Source: Streptomyces zingiberis
Lineage (GTDB): Bacteria > Actinomycetota > Actinomycetes > Streptomycetales > Streptomycetaceae
DNA length: 64,000 bases
Assembly: GCF_012034935.1 (NCBI RefSeq)
Contig: NZ_JAATEN010000026.1
Coordinates: forward strand, 28,339-92,338
Reading direction: 5' to 3'
Shown: positions 44,058 through 54,000 of the stretch, piece after piece
How the letters are laid out: every line of letters starts with the position of its first letter
Numbering within the stretch: the stretch's first letter is position 1
The notes under the pieces: model-generated
Told to the model about the DNA's origin: nothing
The model's input: only the letters and a program-made list of their open reading frames with translations
Database searches by the model: none
Program-made: the position numbers and the translations under genes

Positions 44058-45185
44058 ATGGAATCCGACGAACGAGTGATTGACGTCACAGATCTGCGGC
44101 GGCGCTACGGCTCCGCCGGGAAGGGCGGCTTCGACGCCGTCCGGGGGCTCTCCTTCTCCGTGGCCCGGGGTGAGGTCTTCGCGCTGCTGGGCACGAACGG
44201 GGCCGGCAAGACCTCCACCGTGGAGGTGCTGGAGGGACTGGCGCCGCCCACCGGGGGACGCGTGCGGGTGCTGGGCCACGATCCGTACCGGGAGCGGGCG
44301 GCCGTCCGTCCCCGCATCGGGGTGATGCTCCAGGAGGGCGGCTTCCCCTCCGACCTGACCGTGGCGGAGACCGCCCGGATGTGGGCCGGATGCGCGAGCG
44401 CCGCCCGGCCGGCCGGTGAGGTGCTGGAGGCGACGGGGCTCGCGGGACGCACCAAGGTGCGCGTCAAGCAGCTCTCCGGGGGAGAGCGGCGCCGGCTGGA
44501 CCTGGCCATGGCCCTGATCGGCCGCCCCGAGGTGCTGTTCCTGGACGAGCCCACCACCGGGCTCGACGCCGAGGGGCGGCGGGAGACCTGGCGGCTGGTC
44601 GGGGAGCTGCGCGACAGCGGCACCACCGTGCTGCTCACCACGCACTACCTGGAGGAGGCGGAGGCCTTGGCGGACCGGCTCGCCATCATGCACCGGGGGC
44701 GGATCGCCACCGCCGGCACCCCGGCGGGGGTCACCGCCTCGCGCCCGTCCCGGATCCGCTTCCACCTGCCGAACGGCGTGGTCCCGGGGGAACTGCCGCT
44801 GTCGCTCCGCGCGGCCGTCGACGAGGACCTGCGGGTGGAGATCCGGACCGAGCGCCTCCAGGAGTCCCTGGGCACCCTGCTCCGCTGGGCGGAGGAGCAG
44901 GACCTGACCCTCGGTGGTCTGGACGCCCGCTCGGCCTCGCTGGAGGAGGCGTTCCTGGCCATCGCCGGCTCGGTGACGGACGGCGCTGACGGCGGGGACG
45001 GCGGGGACGGCGGGGACGGCAGCGACACCACTGACGGTGCTGACGAGGGAGCCGGCGGGGACGTCCGGCACCACGAGGAGCCCGCCGGGGGCGGGAACAG
45101 CCGCCCGGCGGCCGCTTCCGCGGGGCGTCGGCCGGCGGCGGCCACGGGGGAGCGGCCGGCGGCGGACGCGGGGGCTCGGCGATGA
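44058..45185 (+). CDS. ABC-2 type exporter, ATPase subunit
   Basis: 375 residues. A complete ATPase: Walker A GTNGAGKTS (about 47-55), Q loop MLQEGGFPSDLTVAE, signature LSGGERRRLDLAMAL, Walker B VLFLDEPTTGLD, H loop TTHYLEEAE. A C-terminal DUF4162-like region follows. The last 70 residues are low-complexity with GDGGDGGDGG repeats. Its stop overlaps the permease ATG (ATGA). It exports an unknown compound, probably a drug, peptide or lipid, under the control of the linked two-component system. Confidence 0.93.
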   Translation: MESDERVIDVTDLRRRYGSAGKGGFDAVRGLSFSVARGEVFALLGTNGAGKTSTVEVLEGLAPPTGGRVRVLGHDPYRERAAVRPRIGVMLQEGGFPSDLTVAETARMWAGCASAARPAGEVLEATGLAGRTKVRVKQLSGGERRRLDLAMALIGRPEVLFLDEPTTGLDAEGRRETWRLVGELRDSGTTVLLTTHYLEEAEALADRLAIMHRGRIATAGTPAGVTASRPSRIRFHLPNGVVPGELPLSLRAAVDEDLRVEIRTERLQESLGTLLRWAEEQDLTLGGLDARSASLEEAFLAIAGSVTDGADGGDGGDGGDGSDTTDGADEGAGGDVRHHEEPAGGGNSRPAAASAGRRPAAATGERPAADAGARR

Positions 45186-46120
45186 CGAAGGGGACCGGCA
45201 TGACGGGAACGAGCACGACGGCGACGGCGGCCCCGGAGGGGACGCGGACGGCGGAGCAGGGACGGCAGGACGGCCGGCCCGATCGGCACGGCCGGCCGGG
45301 GCAGCCGGGAGGGAAGGCGCAGACAGCTCCGGCGGGGAAGCAGCAGCGGCCGGCCTGGCGGGCGCGGGCGGCGCGGCTGGGCGCGCTCGGCCGGGCCGAG
45401 TTCATCCTGTTGCAGCGGAACCGGACGTCGCTCTTCATGGCGCTGCTGATGCCGCTCGGCATGGTCGGGGTGATCCGTTCCTCGGCCCCCGACAACGACC
45501 TGTCCGGGACCGGGCTGAACCCCGGCTCGCTCGCCCTGAGCGGCGGCATCGGCGCCGTGCTCCTCTTCGTCGTCTACAGCAATCTGGTCGCCGCGTATGT
45601 CGCGCGCCGGGAGGAGCTGGTGCTCAAGCGGCTGCGGACCGGCGAGCCGGCGGATCTGGAGATCCTGGCCGGGACGGCGTTGCCGGTCGCGGTGCTGGCG
45701 TTCGCCCAGTCCGCGCTCCTGGTCGCCGCGGGCACGCTGCTGCTGGACCTCACCGCCCCCGAGCGGCCGGTGCTGCTGCTGGCCGGGCTGGTGGGGGGTG
45801 TGCTGGTGGCGGTCCTGCTGGCCACCGCGACGTCCGCCTTCACCCGCACCGTGGAGAGCGCGCAGGTGACGGCGTTGCCGCTGCTGCTGCTCTCCTTCGT
45901 GGGCTCCGGGATGGTGATCCCGGTGGATCTGATGCCGGACCGGGTCGCGAACGTGTTCGCCGTGCTGCCGTTCAGCCCCGTCATGGACCTGGTGCGGACC
46001 GGCTGGCTGGGCGGGGGCGACGGCGGGGAGACCGTGCGCTCGCTGCTGCTGGTGGTGGCCTGGACGGCGGTGGGGGTCGTCGCCACCCGCCGGTGGTTCC
46101 GCTGGGAACCGCGGCGCTGA
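45182..46120 (+). CDS. ABC-2 type exporter, permease subunit
   Basis: 312 residues. The hydrophilic N-terminus (60 residues) is followed by six probable transmembrane segments: LFMALLMPLGMVGVI, LSGGIGAVLLFVVYSNLVA, ALPVAVLAFAQSALLVAAGTLLL, VLLLAGLVGGVLVAVLLA, LPLLLLSFVGSGMVIPVDLMP and SLLLVVAWTAVGVVATRRWF. The motif AAYVARREELVLKRLRTGE is typical of ABC-2 permeases. ATG at 45182 overlaps the ATPase stop. Confidence 0.9.
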   Translation: MTKGTGMTGTSTTATAAPEGTRTAEQGRQDGRPDRHGRPGQPGGKAQTAPAGKQQRPAWRARAARLGALGRAEFILLQRNRTSLFMALLMPLGMVGVIRSSAPDNDLSGTGLNPGSLALSGGIGAVLLFVVYSNLVAAYVARREELVLKRLRTGEPADLEILAGTALPVAVLAFAQSALLVAAGTLLLDLTAPERPVLLLAGLVGGVLVAVLLATATSAFTRTVESAQVTALPLLLLSFVGSGMVIPVDLMPDRVANVFAVLPFSPVMDLVRTGWLGGGDGGETVRSLLLVVAWTAVGVVATRRWFRWEPRR

Positions 46121-46324
46121 GCGGTGCCGCCACCGGCCCGGTGGCGGCACCGCCACGGGGGGATGCTCGGAGGTACCGCCACGGGGGGAGCCGGCGGTAC
46201 CGGCGGGAACGGGCGGACTCGGCTGACGGGGAACAGGAGCGGGGGACAACGCGTTGGCCGGCGCAGCGGTGGCACGGCTCATCGGCGGCCACCGCCGCCG
46301 GGCGTACCGTCGACGGGTGAGGAA

Positions 46325-46360
46325 CCACAGTTCGGGCCACAGTTCGGGCCACAGTTCGGA
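46325..46360 (+). repeat. Three 12-bp tandem units before the kinase start
   Basis: CCACAGTTCGGG repeated three times, the last differing in its final base. It lies just before the ribosome site of the histidine kinase gene. Confidence 0.75.
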
Positions 46361-46372
46361 GAGGACCGGCCG

Positions 46373-47788
46373 GTGATCGGGAAGCGGCGGGGCGGGTGGC
46401 GGAAGCGCAGCCGTGTCACCCAGGTGGATCTGTACACGCGCTGGTCGCTGTACGCCATGGTCTGGCTGGTGCCGCTGTACACCTTGCTGGTGCTGACCCC
46501 CGTCGCGGCCCGGGACTCCACCTGGCCCACGGCCGCCCTGCTGCTCCTGCTCACCGCGACGGCGCAGGCGGTGTCGGGGGTGCGGCTGCTCGGCCGCGGC
46601 CTGGATCAGTACCGCGGCCAGGGGACGGTGTCCCGCGGGGAGCTGACGGCGGGAGCGGTGCTGATGCTGCTGTCCCTGCTCGCGGTGGGGGCTCTGTTGG
46701 TGGACGGGACGGTGTCCCTGGGCGACGGGCCGGTGGCCACGATGGCCGTCCTGGCGATCCTCCCGTTCCTCGGCCCGTGCTCGCTGCTGGGGCGGCTGCG
46801 CACCATGGCCGCGGTGCAGGCGGCCTGTGTGCTGACCGTGGCGGCCGGTTTCCTGGTGGCCGGGGTGGAGCGGCCCGTGGTCCTCGTCGTCACGATCGCG
46901 CTGGCGTTCGCCCTCCTCTGGTCGGCGTTCACCGTCCGCTGCTCGGCCTGGGTCCTGGCGGTGATGTGGGAGCTGGAGGAGACCCGTACCGTGCAGGCGC
47001 GGCTGGCGGTGGCCGAGGAGCGGCTGCGGTTCTCCCGGGACCTGCACGACGTGATGGGGCGGAACCTGGCCGTGATCGCGCTCAAGAGCGAGCTGGCGGT
47101 GCGGCTGGCCCGGCGCGGCGCGGAGACGGCCGTCGACCAGATGGTGGAGGTGCAGCGGATCGCGGTGGAGTCGCAGCGCGAGGTGCGGGACGTGGTCCGC
47201 GGCTACCGGGAGGCGGATCTCCACACCGAGCTGGTCGGCGCGGGTGCCGTGCTGCGCGCGGCCGGTATCGGGTGCCGCATCGAGGACCGCTCACCGGACG
47301 GGCTGCCCGCGGAGGTGCGGGCGGCGCTGGGCTGGGTGGTGCGCGAGGGGGCCACGAACGTCCTGCGCCATGCCGAGGCGCGCCATTGCACGATCCGGGT
47401 ACGTCCCGGCTCCGGCCCGGGTGGGATCCGTACGGCGGTCCTGGTGATGGAGAACGACGGGGTGACCGGGGCCGGCGTGTCCGGAACGGACGGCGCCGGG
47501 GGTCCCGCGGGTCCCGCGCGGAGGGGGTCCGGCCTGGACGGCCTGCGGCAGCGGCTCGCCGAGGCCGGCGGTACGGTCACGGCCGGGCCCGTCCCCGGGG
47601 GCGGCTTCCGGCTGACGGCGCAGATGCCGGCGGAACCGGTTCCGGAGGTTCCGGAGGGCCCGGGGGCCGCCGCCGGGACGCCACGCGCGGGGGACAGGGC
47701 GGACCCGCCCCGGCCCGGCCCGGAACAGCCGCACGACGGCGTCCCGGCGACGGGGCCCGGCCTGAGCGGGGCGGAGGGAACACGGTGA
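46373..47788 (+). CDS. DesK-type sensor histidine kinase
   Basis: 471 residues. Four to five transmembrane helices occupy about 25-180. The HisKA_3 dimerisation/phosphorylation motif is FSRDLHDVMGRNLAVI with the phospho-accepting His. The HATPase domain has REGATNVLRHAEA (N box) and GSGLDGLRQRLAEAGG (G box). A 55-residue Pro/Gly-rich tail follows. GTG at 46373 is preceded by GGAGAGGA; the frame is open to 46124 but that part is repetitive. Signal unknown; partner is the response regulator downstream, and the ABC exporter upstream is the likely target. Confidence 0.92.
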   Translation: MIGKRRGGWRKRSRVTQVDLYTRWSLYAMVWLVPLYTLLVLTPVAARDSTWPTAALLLLLTATAQAVSGVRLLGRGLDQYRGQGTVSRGELTAGAVLMLLSLLAVGALLVDGTVSLGDGPVATMAVLAILPFLGPCSLLGRLRTMAAVQAACVLTVAAGFLVAGVERPVVLVVTIALAFALLWSAFTVRCSAWVLAVMWELEETRTVQARLAVAEERLRFSRDLHDVMGRNLAVIALKSELAVRLARRGAETAVDQMVEVQRIAVESQREVRDVVRGYREADLHTELVGAGAVLRAAGIGCRIEDRSPDGLPAEVRAALGWVVREGATNVLRHAEARHCTIRVRPGSGPGGIRTAVLVMENDGVTGAGVSGTDGAGGPAGPARRGSGLDGLRQRLAEAGGTVTAGPVPGGGFRLTAQMPAEPVPEVPEGPGAAAGTPRAGDRADPPRPGPEQPHDGVPATGPGLSGAEGTR

Positions 47789-47846
47789 AGGTGGCGGAGG
47801 GGACGCGGTGAGCGTGGCGGAGGGGACGCGGTGAGCGTGGCGGAGG
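47785..47846 (+). repeat. 23-bp tandem repeat carrying successive GTG starts
   Basis: Units start at 47785, 47808 and 47831 (third is 16 bp). Each has GTG, a GGAGG ribosome site and, in its own frame, ends in GGTGA with the next GTG overlapping the stop. The kinase stop overlaps the first GTG. Confidence 0.8.
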
Positions 47847-48508
47847 CTCCAGACGCGGACGGGGCGGACGGCGCCGAAGGGGCGGCCGGGACCCGGCCGC
47901 CCGTGCGGGTGCTGCTCGCGGACGACGAGCACCTCATCCGGGGCGCGCTGGCGGCGCTGCTCGCGCTGGAGGACGACCTGAAGATCGTCGCCGAGGCCGC
48001 CACCGGCCCGGAGGCGCTCGCCATGGCCCGCGCGCACGCCCCGGACGTGGCCGTCCTCGACCTGCAGATGCCGGGGATGGACGGTGTGGCGGTCGCCACA
48101 GCGATCCGCAGCCAGGTACCGGGGTGCCAGACCATGATCGTCACCAGTTACGGGCGCCCGGGCCATCTCAAGCGGGCGCTCGGCGCCGGGGTGCGGGGGT
48201 TCGTGCCGAAGACGGTCTCGGCGCAGCGGCTCGCCGAGATCATCCGCACCGTGCACGCCGGACAGCGCCATGTGGACCCGGAGTTGGCGGCCGACGCGAT
48301 CAGCGCCGGGGACACGCCGCTGACGGCACGGGAGACCCAGCTGCTGGAGCTGGCGGCCGACGGGGCGCCGATCGCGGAGATCGCCCGGCGCGCCTCGCTC
48401 TCCCCGGGGACGGTCCGCAATTACCTCTCCTCCGCCGCCGCGAAACTCTCGGCGGAGAACCGTCACACCGCGGTCCGCATCGCGCGCGAGCGGGGTTGGC
48501 TATACTGA
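47831..48508 (+). CDS. NarL/LuxR-family response regulator
   Basis: 225 residues. The receiver domain (about 25-140) has VRVLLADDEHLIRGAL, phosphorylated Asp in VAVLDLQMPGMDG, Thr in IVTSYG and Lys in GFVPKTVSA. The C-terminal LuxR helix-turn-helix is LTARETQLLELAADGAPIAEIARRASLSPGTVRNYLSSA. GTG at 47831 is the last of three repeated start regions. It pairs with the kinase and probably binds the palindrome at 43982-44005. The last codons (GWLY) contain the TATACT -10 hexamer of the following tRNA. Confidence 0.93.
   Translation: MSVAEAPDADGADGAEGAAGTRPPVRVLLADDEHLIRGALAALLALEDDLKIVAEAATGPEALAMARAHAPDVAVLDLQMPGMDGVAVATAIRSQVPGCQTMIVTSYGRPGHLKRALGAGVRGFVPKTVSAQRLAEIIRTVHAGQRHVDPELAADAISAGDTPLTARETQLLELAADGAPIAEIARRASLSPGTVRNYLSSAAAKLSAENRHTAVRIARERGWLY
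48499..48504 (+). promoter_or_regulatory. -10 of tRNA-Gly inside the regulator gene end
   Basis: TATACT overlaps the Leu-Tyr codons just before the stop of the response regulator and lies 41 bp before the tRNA. Confidence 0.5.
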
Positions 48509-48545
48509 GGACGCACCCGCCCGGGAGATGTCCCCGGGGAGATGT

Positions 48546-48618
48546 GCGGACGTGGCTCAGTTGGTAGAGCATCACCTTGCCAAGGTGAGGGTCGCGAGTT
48601 CGAATCTCGTCGTCCGCT
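48546..48618 (+). tRNA. tRNA-Gly (GCC), copy 2
   Basis: 73 nt, identical to 43771-43843. Confidence 0.95.
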
Positions 48619-48623
48619 CAGCA

Positions 48624-48658
48624 GAAGAACCCCCAGGTCTCTGACCTGGGGGTTCTTC
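48624..48658 (+). terminator. Strong terminator after tRNA-Gly
   Basis: Perfect 16-bp stem GAAGAACCCCCAGGTC / GACCTGGGGGTTCTTC with a 3-nt loop. Confidence 0.9.
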
Positions 48659-48870
48659 GCTGTCCGCACCACCACGCGCCCCTGAAGCCACCGCGGCGCC
48701 GGTGCCGCCGGCCTCGTTGTGGTGACCCGGCCGCGCCGCCGGGGCCGGCACCGCCTCGTCGCGACCGGGACTCAGCGCGCGCCGCCGCCCTCCCGGGCCG
48801 GCCCTCCGGTGGGTACGGACCCGAAGGCTCGCACCTGGCCCCCGGGCGCCGCGCCGCCCGGGGCGCGCCC

Positions 48871-49833
<963 letters not shown>

Positions 49834-49993
49834 GCTGCCCTCCATCGGTCGGTCCTGGAGCAGGTTCCGATTCTTCCGCACACTCCTCCCCGCGGCCCGT
49901 CCGGGGGCACAACGGCGCCACAGGAACCGGCGGAGACCGCCGGGGTGCCCGGCGGGAGACGGGCGGCGCGGTCCCGCGCGGCCGGGGAACCGT

Positions 49994-51484
49994 TCAGTCG
50001 CGCTTGCAGATGCGGTCGAGGAGGTTGGCCGTGGCGCGCTGGATCCGCGGGTCGGTGTGGCCGGGCCGGTCCAGCGCGGGGGACCAGGCGAAGGTGCCGG
50101 AGGCGAAGACGAGGGCGCCGCTGGGGGCCCGGTGGAGCGAGGTCTCCTGGTGGCGCCGGGCACCCGTCCGGTCCTCGTACGGGGAGTGCGCGAGCAGGAC
50201 GCGGTGGGTGTGCTCCGGCAGGGCGACGCGCGGGAAGTAGCGGTCCGCCTCCCCCGCGACCAGGCCCGGGATCTCGTCCCCCTCCCCGGCGCCGGTGGCC
50301 TCCCACAGCCAGTGGCCCGCGTTCCGCACGATCAGCGGATGGGGGGTGGGGACGTGGCCCTGGTACTGGATGCCGAGGAGCTGCTGCTCCGGCCGGCCCT
50401 GGTCGCGCCAGAGGGCGGAGCGGCCGGGGCCGCGGCGCTTGCGGCAGGTCAGCAGCCGGTCGGGGGCGCCGGAGGCCGAGGGGGCCAGCTCCACCTGCCA
50501 GTACATGGTGTTGGCGGAGAGGAAGACCAGCGAGGTGCCGATGTCCCGGGCGCGCTCGGCCGCGTCACGCATCGGGACCGACCAGTACTCGTCGTGCCCG
50601 GGGAAGACGAGCCCCCGGTAGCGGCTGGGGTCCACCCGGCCCGCGTGCAGATCGCGGGCGGCGGCGTAGGCGACGTCGTAGCCGTAGCGCTCGGCCCAGC
50701 GGATGAAGTCGTAGGCGTGGCCGACGTGGAGGGGCAGCCCGGCGCCGGCGTAGGGGCGGTCGAAGGAGATGGTGACCGCCGCGTCCTCCTCGCCGAGCAG
50801 CCGCCCCCGCCGGTCCCAGGCGTGGTAGAGGCTGGCGCCGGTGCGGCCGTCCTCCGGGAAGAGGTTGTACGCCTGCCAGGTGAGTTCGGGCAGGACCAGC
50901 AGCAGGTCCGCGGGGTGGTCGTCGCGGACGGTGAAGGGGACGTGGCTGCGGTGGCCGTCGGCGGTGGTCAGCACGGCGACATAGGCGCCGGTGCTCCAGA
51001 AGGAGGGGACGTTCAGCCGCCAGGACTGCCACCAGTGGTGGCAGGAGACGGTGCGGTCGGCGGTGAGCGGGGCCGGCTGGACGATCCCGGAGAGCCGGGG
51101 GGAGTTGGTGATCTTCGCGGCGCCGTCGCCCGCGTAGTGGCCGATGCGGTAGATGTCGAGGCCCCACTGCTGGGGCGGGTTGACGGTGACGTGGAAGTCG
51201 AGCGCCTCGCCGGGGGCGACCGCGGCCGGCGAGGCGAACCCCTTGATCTGCTGGTCGACGTCGTCCGCGGTGCGCGGGGAGGAACCGGCGGAGTCACGGC
51301 GGGGCCGGGGCACCCCGGGGCCCTCCAGCGCGTCCGGGCCGACGTACCAGGGGACGATGCGCCCCGTGTCGTCGAAGTACGTCTCGCTGCCGCGGAGCCA
51401 GGGCAGCGGGCCCTGCCCGAAGGGGTCGGTGACGGCGTGCGCGAGCGCCCCCGACTCCCAGCGCCGGATCTGCTCCGTACCCAT
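49994..51484 (-). CDS. N,N-dimethylformamidase large-subunit-like protein
   Basis: 496 residues resembling the N,N-dimethylformamidase beta subunit family: VNPPQQWGLDIYRIGHYAGDGA, WQAYNLFPEDGRTGASLY, VSFDRPY-like ISFDRPYAG, FPGHDEYWSVPMRDAAE, and a Tyr/Glu/His-rich GLVFPGHDEYW region that forms the iron site in that family. No signal peptide. ATG at 51484. Placed between purC and the sarA-like gene in the same direction, as I recall for SCO4070. True substrate is unknown; amide hydrolysis is inferred from family. Confidence 0.82.
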   Translation of the reverse strand: MGTEQIRRWESGALAHAVTDPFGQGPLPWLRGSETYFDDTGRIVPWYVGPDALEGPGVPRPRRDSAGSSPRTADDVDQQIKGFASPAAVAPGEALDFHVTVNPPQQWGLDIYRIGHYAGDGAAKITNSPRLSGIVQPAPLTADRTVSCHHWWQSWRLNVPSFWSTGAYVAVLTTADGHRSHVPFTVRDDHPADLLLVLPELTWQAYNLFPEDGRTGASLYHAWDRRGRLLGEEDAAVTISFDRPYAGAGLPLHVGHAYDFIRWAERYGYDVAYAAARDLHAGRVDPSRYRGLVFPGHDEYWSVPMRDAAERARDIGTSLVFLSANTMYWQVELAPSASGAPDRLLTCRKRRGPGRSALWRDQGRPEQQLLGIQYQGHVPTPHPLIVRNAGHWLWEATGAGEGDEIPGLVAGEADRYFPRVALPEHTHRVLLAHSPYEDRTGARRHQETSLHRAPSGALVFASGTFAWSPALDRPGHTDPRIQRATANLLDRICKRD

Positions 51485-51691
51485 CGAACGATCCCCTCCC
51501 GCCCTGTGGACCGGGCGTCCCGCACCGTCACCGGCGCCACGCCCAGGTCCGGCCCCGGCCCGTCGCGACGGGAGACGGGCCGTGTGAGTGACAGCACATC
51601 ACATTCCGCACCCGTCACGTCACCGGTCGTCGTGAAATCGCGTGAGCTGTGCGATGCCGGTCCGGCCGGGCGGTGGGGCGCCCGCGACGGG

Positions 51692-53539
51692 TCACACCAG
51701 GCGCACGGGCTTCTCCGGACGGACCCCTGCCGCCCCGAGCCAGCCGCGCAGCGCGGTGCCGTCCCCCTCCTCGACCAGGCGCCGTACGGGGCCGCCGAGG
51801 TCCGCGCTCCGGCTGTCGCCGAACAACAGCACGGGGCCGTCGAGCCAGTCCAGGCCGGGAGCCGCCCCCGCGGTGTCCACGGCCGCGCAGCACACCATGG
51901 CGGTGACGTGGTCGGCCAGCAGCTCCCGCGGTGAGCGCGGCAGCTGGAACGGCACCAGCGGTACGGCGCCGGGGCCGTGCGGGCCCGCGCCGCCCTGGAC
52001 GGCCGGTGCCGTTCCGCCGTCGGCGGCGTCCCCGGCGGGGGACGCGCCGGGGGCGCCGGGGGCGGCCAGTGCCTCACCGGTGCGGGGTCCGCGCTCCCGC
52101 TCCTCACGGTGGAGCTCGGCGGCCAGCCGCTCGGCCAGCAGTTCCGCCGGGTCGCCGGCCCCGCCGGTCCCGCCGGCCGGAGCGGGCGACCGGGTGAGCC
52201 GGTCCAGGACCCGGGCGAGGGTCGGGGCACAGGGCGGCGCGGTCTGTGGCCCGGAGGCCGCCCCGGGCCCGCCCCGCCTGGTCTCCCCGCCCGCCGCCGG
52301 AGCCTCCTGTTCCCGGTCCCCCGCCGGGCCGGGCGGGTCCGGCGGGCGGTCGGTGGCGGGGAGTGCGTCGAGCACCCGGTGGAGCCGGGCGGCGTCCCGG
52401 CGCCAGGCGCGGTCCACCACCTCCTCCGGGTACGCCTCCCAGCCGACCGGTGACCACCGGGGCCCGCACGCGGCGGGGCCGCCGTGGAAGAGCCGGGCCG
52501 CCAGCAGCGAGGCGGCCTCGTCCACCAGGCCGGGCTCCTCCAGCAGATCGCAGGCCGGGCGCTCCCCCAGGCGGGACGCGAAGCCCTCGGCGAGCCGGTC
52601 CCGGCGGGAGAGTTCGGTGAGGGCGGAGACCACGCCCGCGTCGAGCCGGGACGGCCAGCGGCCCATCCGCCAGGCGGGCACCGCCACCCGCGTGAGCAGC
52701 CGGTCCCAGCCGGCGTAGGCGAGGCCCACCTGTTCCTGGGCGACGATCCGCAGCCCGTAGTCCACCGACTGCGCACGGGCCGACGCGGCGGCGGCGACCC
52801 CGCGCTCCATCTCCGCCGCGTGCCCCTGGCAGGCGCGGAGCAGCAGCCGCGCCGCCCAGCCGACGAAGGCCAGCACCCGGTGGCGGGCGGCGACCGCGAC
52901 CGCCGCGTCCAGACCGCGGACGAAGCGGCGGGCGGCCGCTATGTCGGGCTGCGCGGCGGGGCCCGTCCCGGCGACCACCGGGGCGAGCAGCGCCCGCAGT
53001 TCGGCCACGCGCATCCACCACAGGAAGGGGGAGCCGATGACCAGTTCGGGCGGCGGGTCCGGGGCGGGACTGCGGCGGACCGCGCGCAGCAGCCGCCGCG
53101 GGCCGAACGGCGCGGCGGAGCGGGCGAGATGGGCGCGGTCCTCCAGCCAGCTGTCGCAGTCGGGGGTGGTGGCCATGGCCGAGGGCGGCGGCACCCCGAG
53201 CCGTTCGGCCAGCTCCCGCACCAGCCGGTAGAGATCGGGGGCGCTCTCCTCCCGGATCGCGACGGTCGGGCTGACGGCCGGCCGCGCCCGCGCCACCACG
53301 GCGGCGACGACCACCGCCGGGACGAGCACCGCCAGCGCCAGGCCGGCGACGGCCCACCGGGCCACCGTCCAGGGACCGCCGGCCGCCCGGCCGGAGGCGG
53401 CCGCCGCGAACAGCACGATCGCGACGGCGGCGGGGAGGAGCGCGACGGCCACCGCCGTCGAACGGACGTGCAGGACCGCGAGGGCCCGGGTGCGCGCCAC
53501 GTGCATTCCGGGCTCCGCACCGACCGGTTCGGACGCCAA
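51692..53539 (-). CDS. sarA: SarA-like membrane protein (sporulation and antibiotic related)
   Basis: 615 residues. Two transmembrane helices near the N-terminus (TAVAVALLPAAVAIVLFAAAAS and VAGLALAVLVPAVVVAAVVARA) precede a large soluble domain (PDLYRLVRELAERLGVPPPSAM..., LWWMRVAELRALLAPVVAGT), reminiscent of an M48-peptidase-like fold without HExxH. A Pro/Gly-rich linker (about 430-530) and a C-terminal segment FQLPRSPRELLADHVTAM follow. Its place between purD and purC matches SCO4069 sarA, the basis for the symbol. Start TTG at 53539 (AGGGGTG site) or ATG at 53506 (GGAG site). Confidence 0.7.
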   Translation of the reverse strand: MASEPVGAEPGMHVARTRALAVLHVRSTAVAVALLPAAVAIVLFAAAASGRAAGGPWTVARWAVAGLALAVLVPAVVVAAVVARARPAVSPTVAIREESAPDLYRLVRELAERLGVPPPSAMATTPDCDSWLEDRAHLARSAAPFGPRRLLRAVRRSPAPDPPPELVIGSPFLWWMRVAELRALLAPVVAGTGPAAQPDIAAARRFVRGLDAAVAVAARHRVLAFVGWAARLLLRACQGHAAEMERGVAAAASARAQSVDYGLRIVAQEQVGLAYAGWDRLLTRVAVPAWRMGRWPSRLDAGVVSALTELSRRDRLAEGFASRLGERPACDLLEEPGLVDEAASLLAARLFHGGPAACGPRWSPVGWEAYPEEVVDRAWRRDAARLHRVLDALPATDRPPDPPGPAGDREQEAPAAGGETRRGGPGAASGPQTAPPCAPTLARVLDRLTRSPAPAGGTGGAGDPAELLAERLAAELHREERERGPRTGEALAAPGAPGASPAGDAADGGTAPAVQGGAGPHGPGAVPLVPFQLPRSPRELLADHVTAMVCCAAVDTAGAAPGLDWLDGPVLLFGDSRSADLGGPVRRLVEEGDGTALRGWLGAAGVRPEKPVRLV

Positions 53540-53682
53540 CGAAGCTCACCCCTGTCGGTCTGCTGAACGCTGCCCACCCCCACTGTGGCACCGGCGGCGG
53601 CCACCGCAACGCCGGTGCTCCGGTTGGGGCACCGGGGCTCCCGTCCGGCCGGAGTCCGGTACGGGGCCCGCTTGCGGGCACC

Positions 53683-53784
53683 CTAAGCGGCAGCGCGAGC
53701 GTACGTCAGCAGGTCCTCCGGGCGGTCACTCGATGGAATGGCTTTGGTCAAAGCTTGTTCCACAAGCCTTGACTTCCCGGTCAC
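53683..53784 (-). CDS. Possible 33-residue micro-ORF or gene remnant
   Basis: The GTG at 53784 opens TGKSRLVEQALTKAIPSSDR followed by PEDLLTYARAAA and a stop. Its composition (Lys, Ser, Ile, Gln) and lower G+C differ from the noise frames around it and look like a real protein end. It may be the C-terminus of a decayed gene. No domain recognised. Confidence 0.3.
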   Translation of the reverse strand: MTGKSRLVEQALTKAIPSSDRPEDLLTYARAAA

Positions 53785-53910
53785 CGGCACGGGCGGGACT
53801 TGCGGGACCGGGTGGCGGCCGGCTGCCGCGTCGCACCGCCCCGGAGGCGGCCGCGGAGGCTCACGGGGCCGGGGCGGGGCGGGGCGGGCCGGAGCCGGCC
53901 GGGGCGGGGC

Positions 53911-54000
53911 GGGGCCGGGTCGAGGCGGGGCGGAAGCGGCGGGGCCGGGTCGAGGCGGGGCGGAAGCGGCGGGGCCCGGTCGAGGCGGGGCGGAACCGGC
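53911..54000. repeat. 30-bp minisatellite, three copies
   Basis: GGGGCCGGGTCGAGGCGGGG plus CGGAAGCGGC repeated at 53911, 53941 and 53971; the third copy has two changes. Just downstream of purD, in non-coding sequence. Confidence 0.85.
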
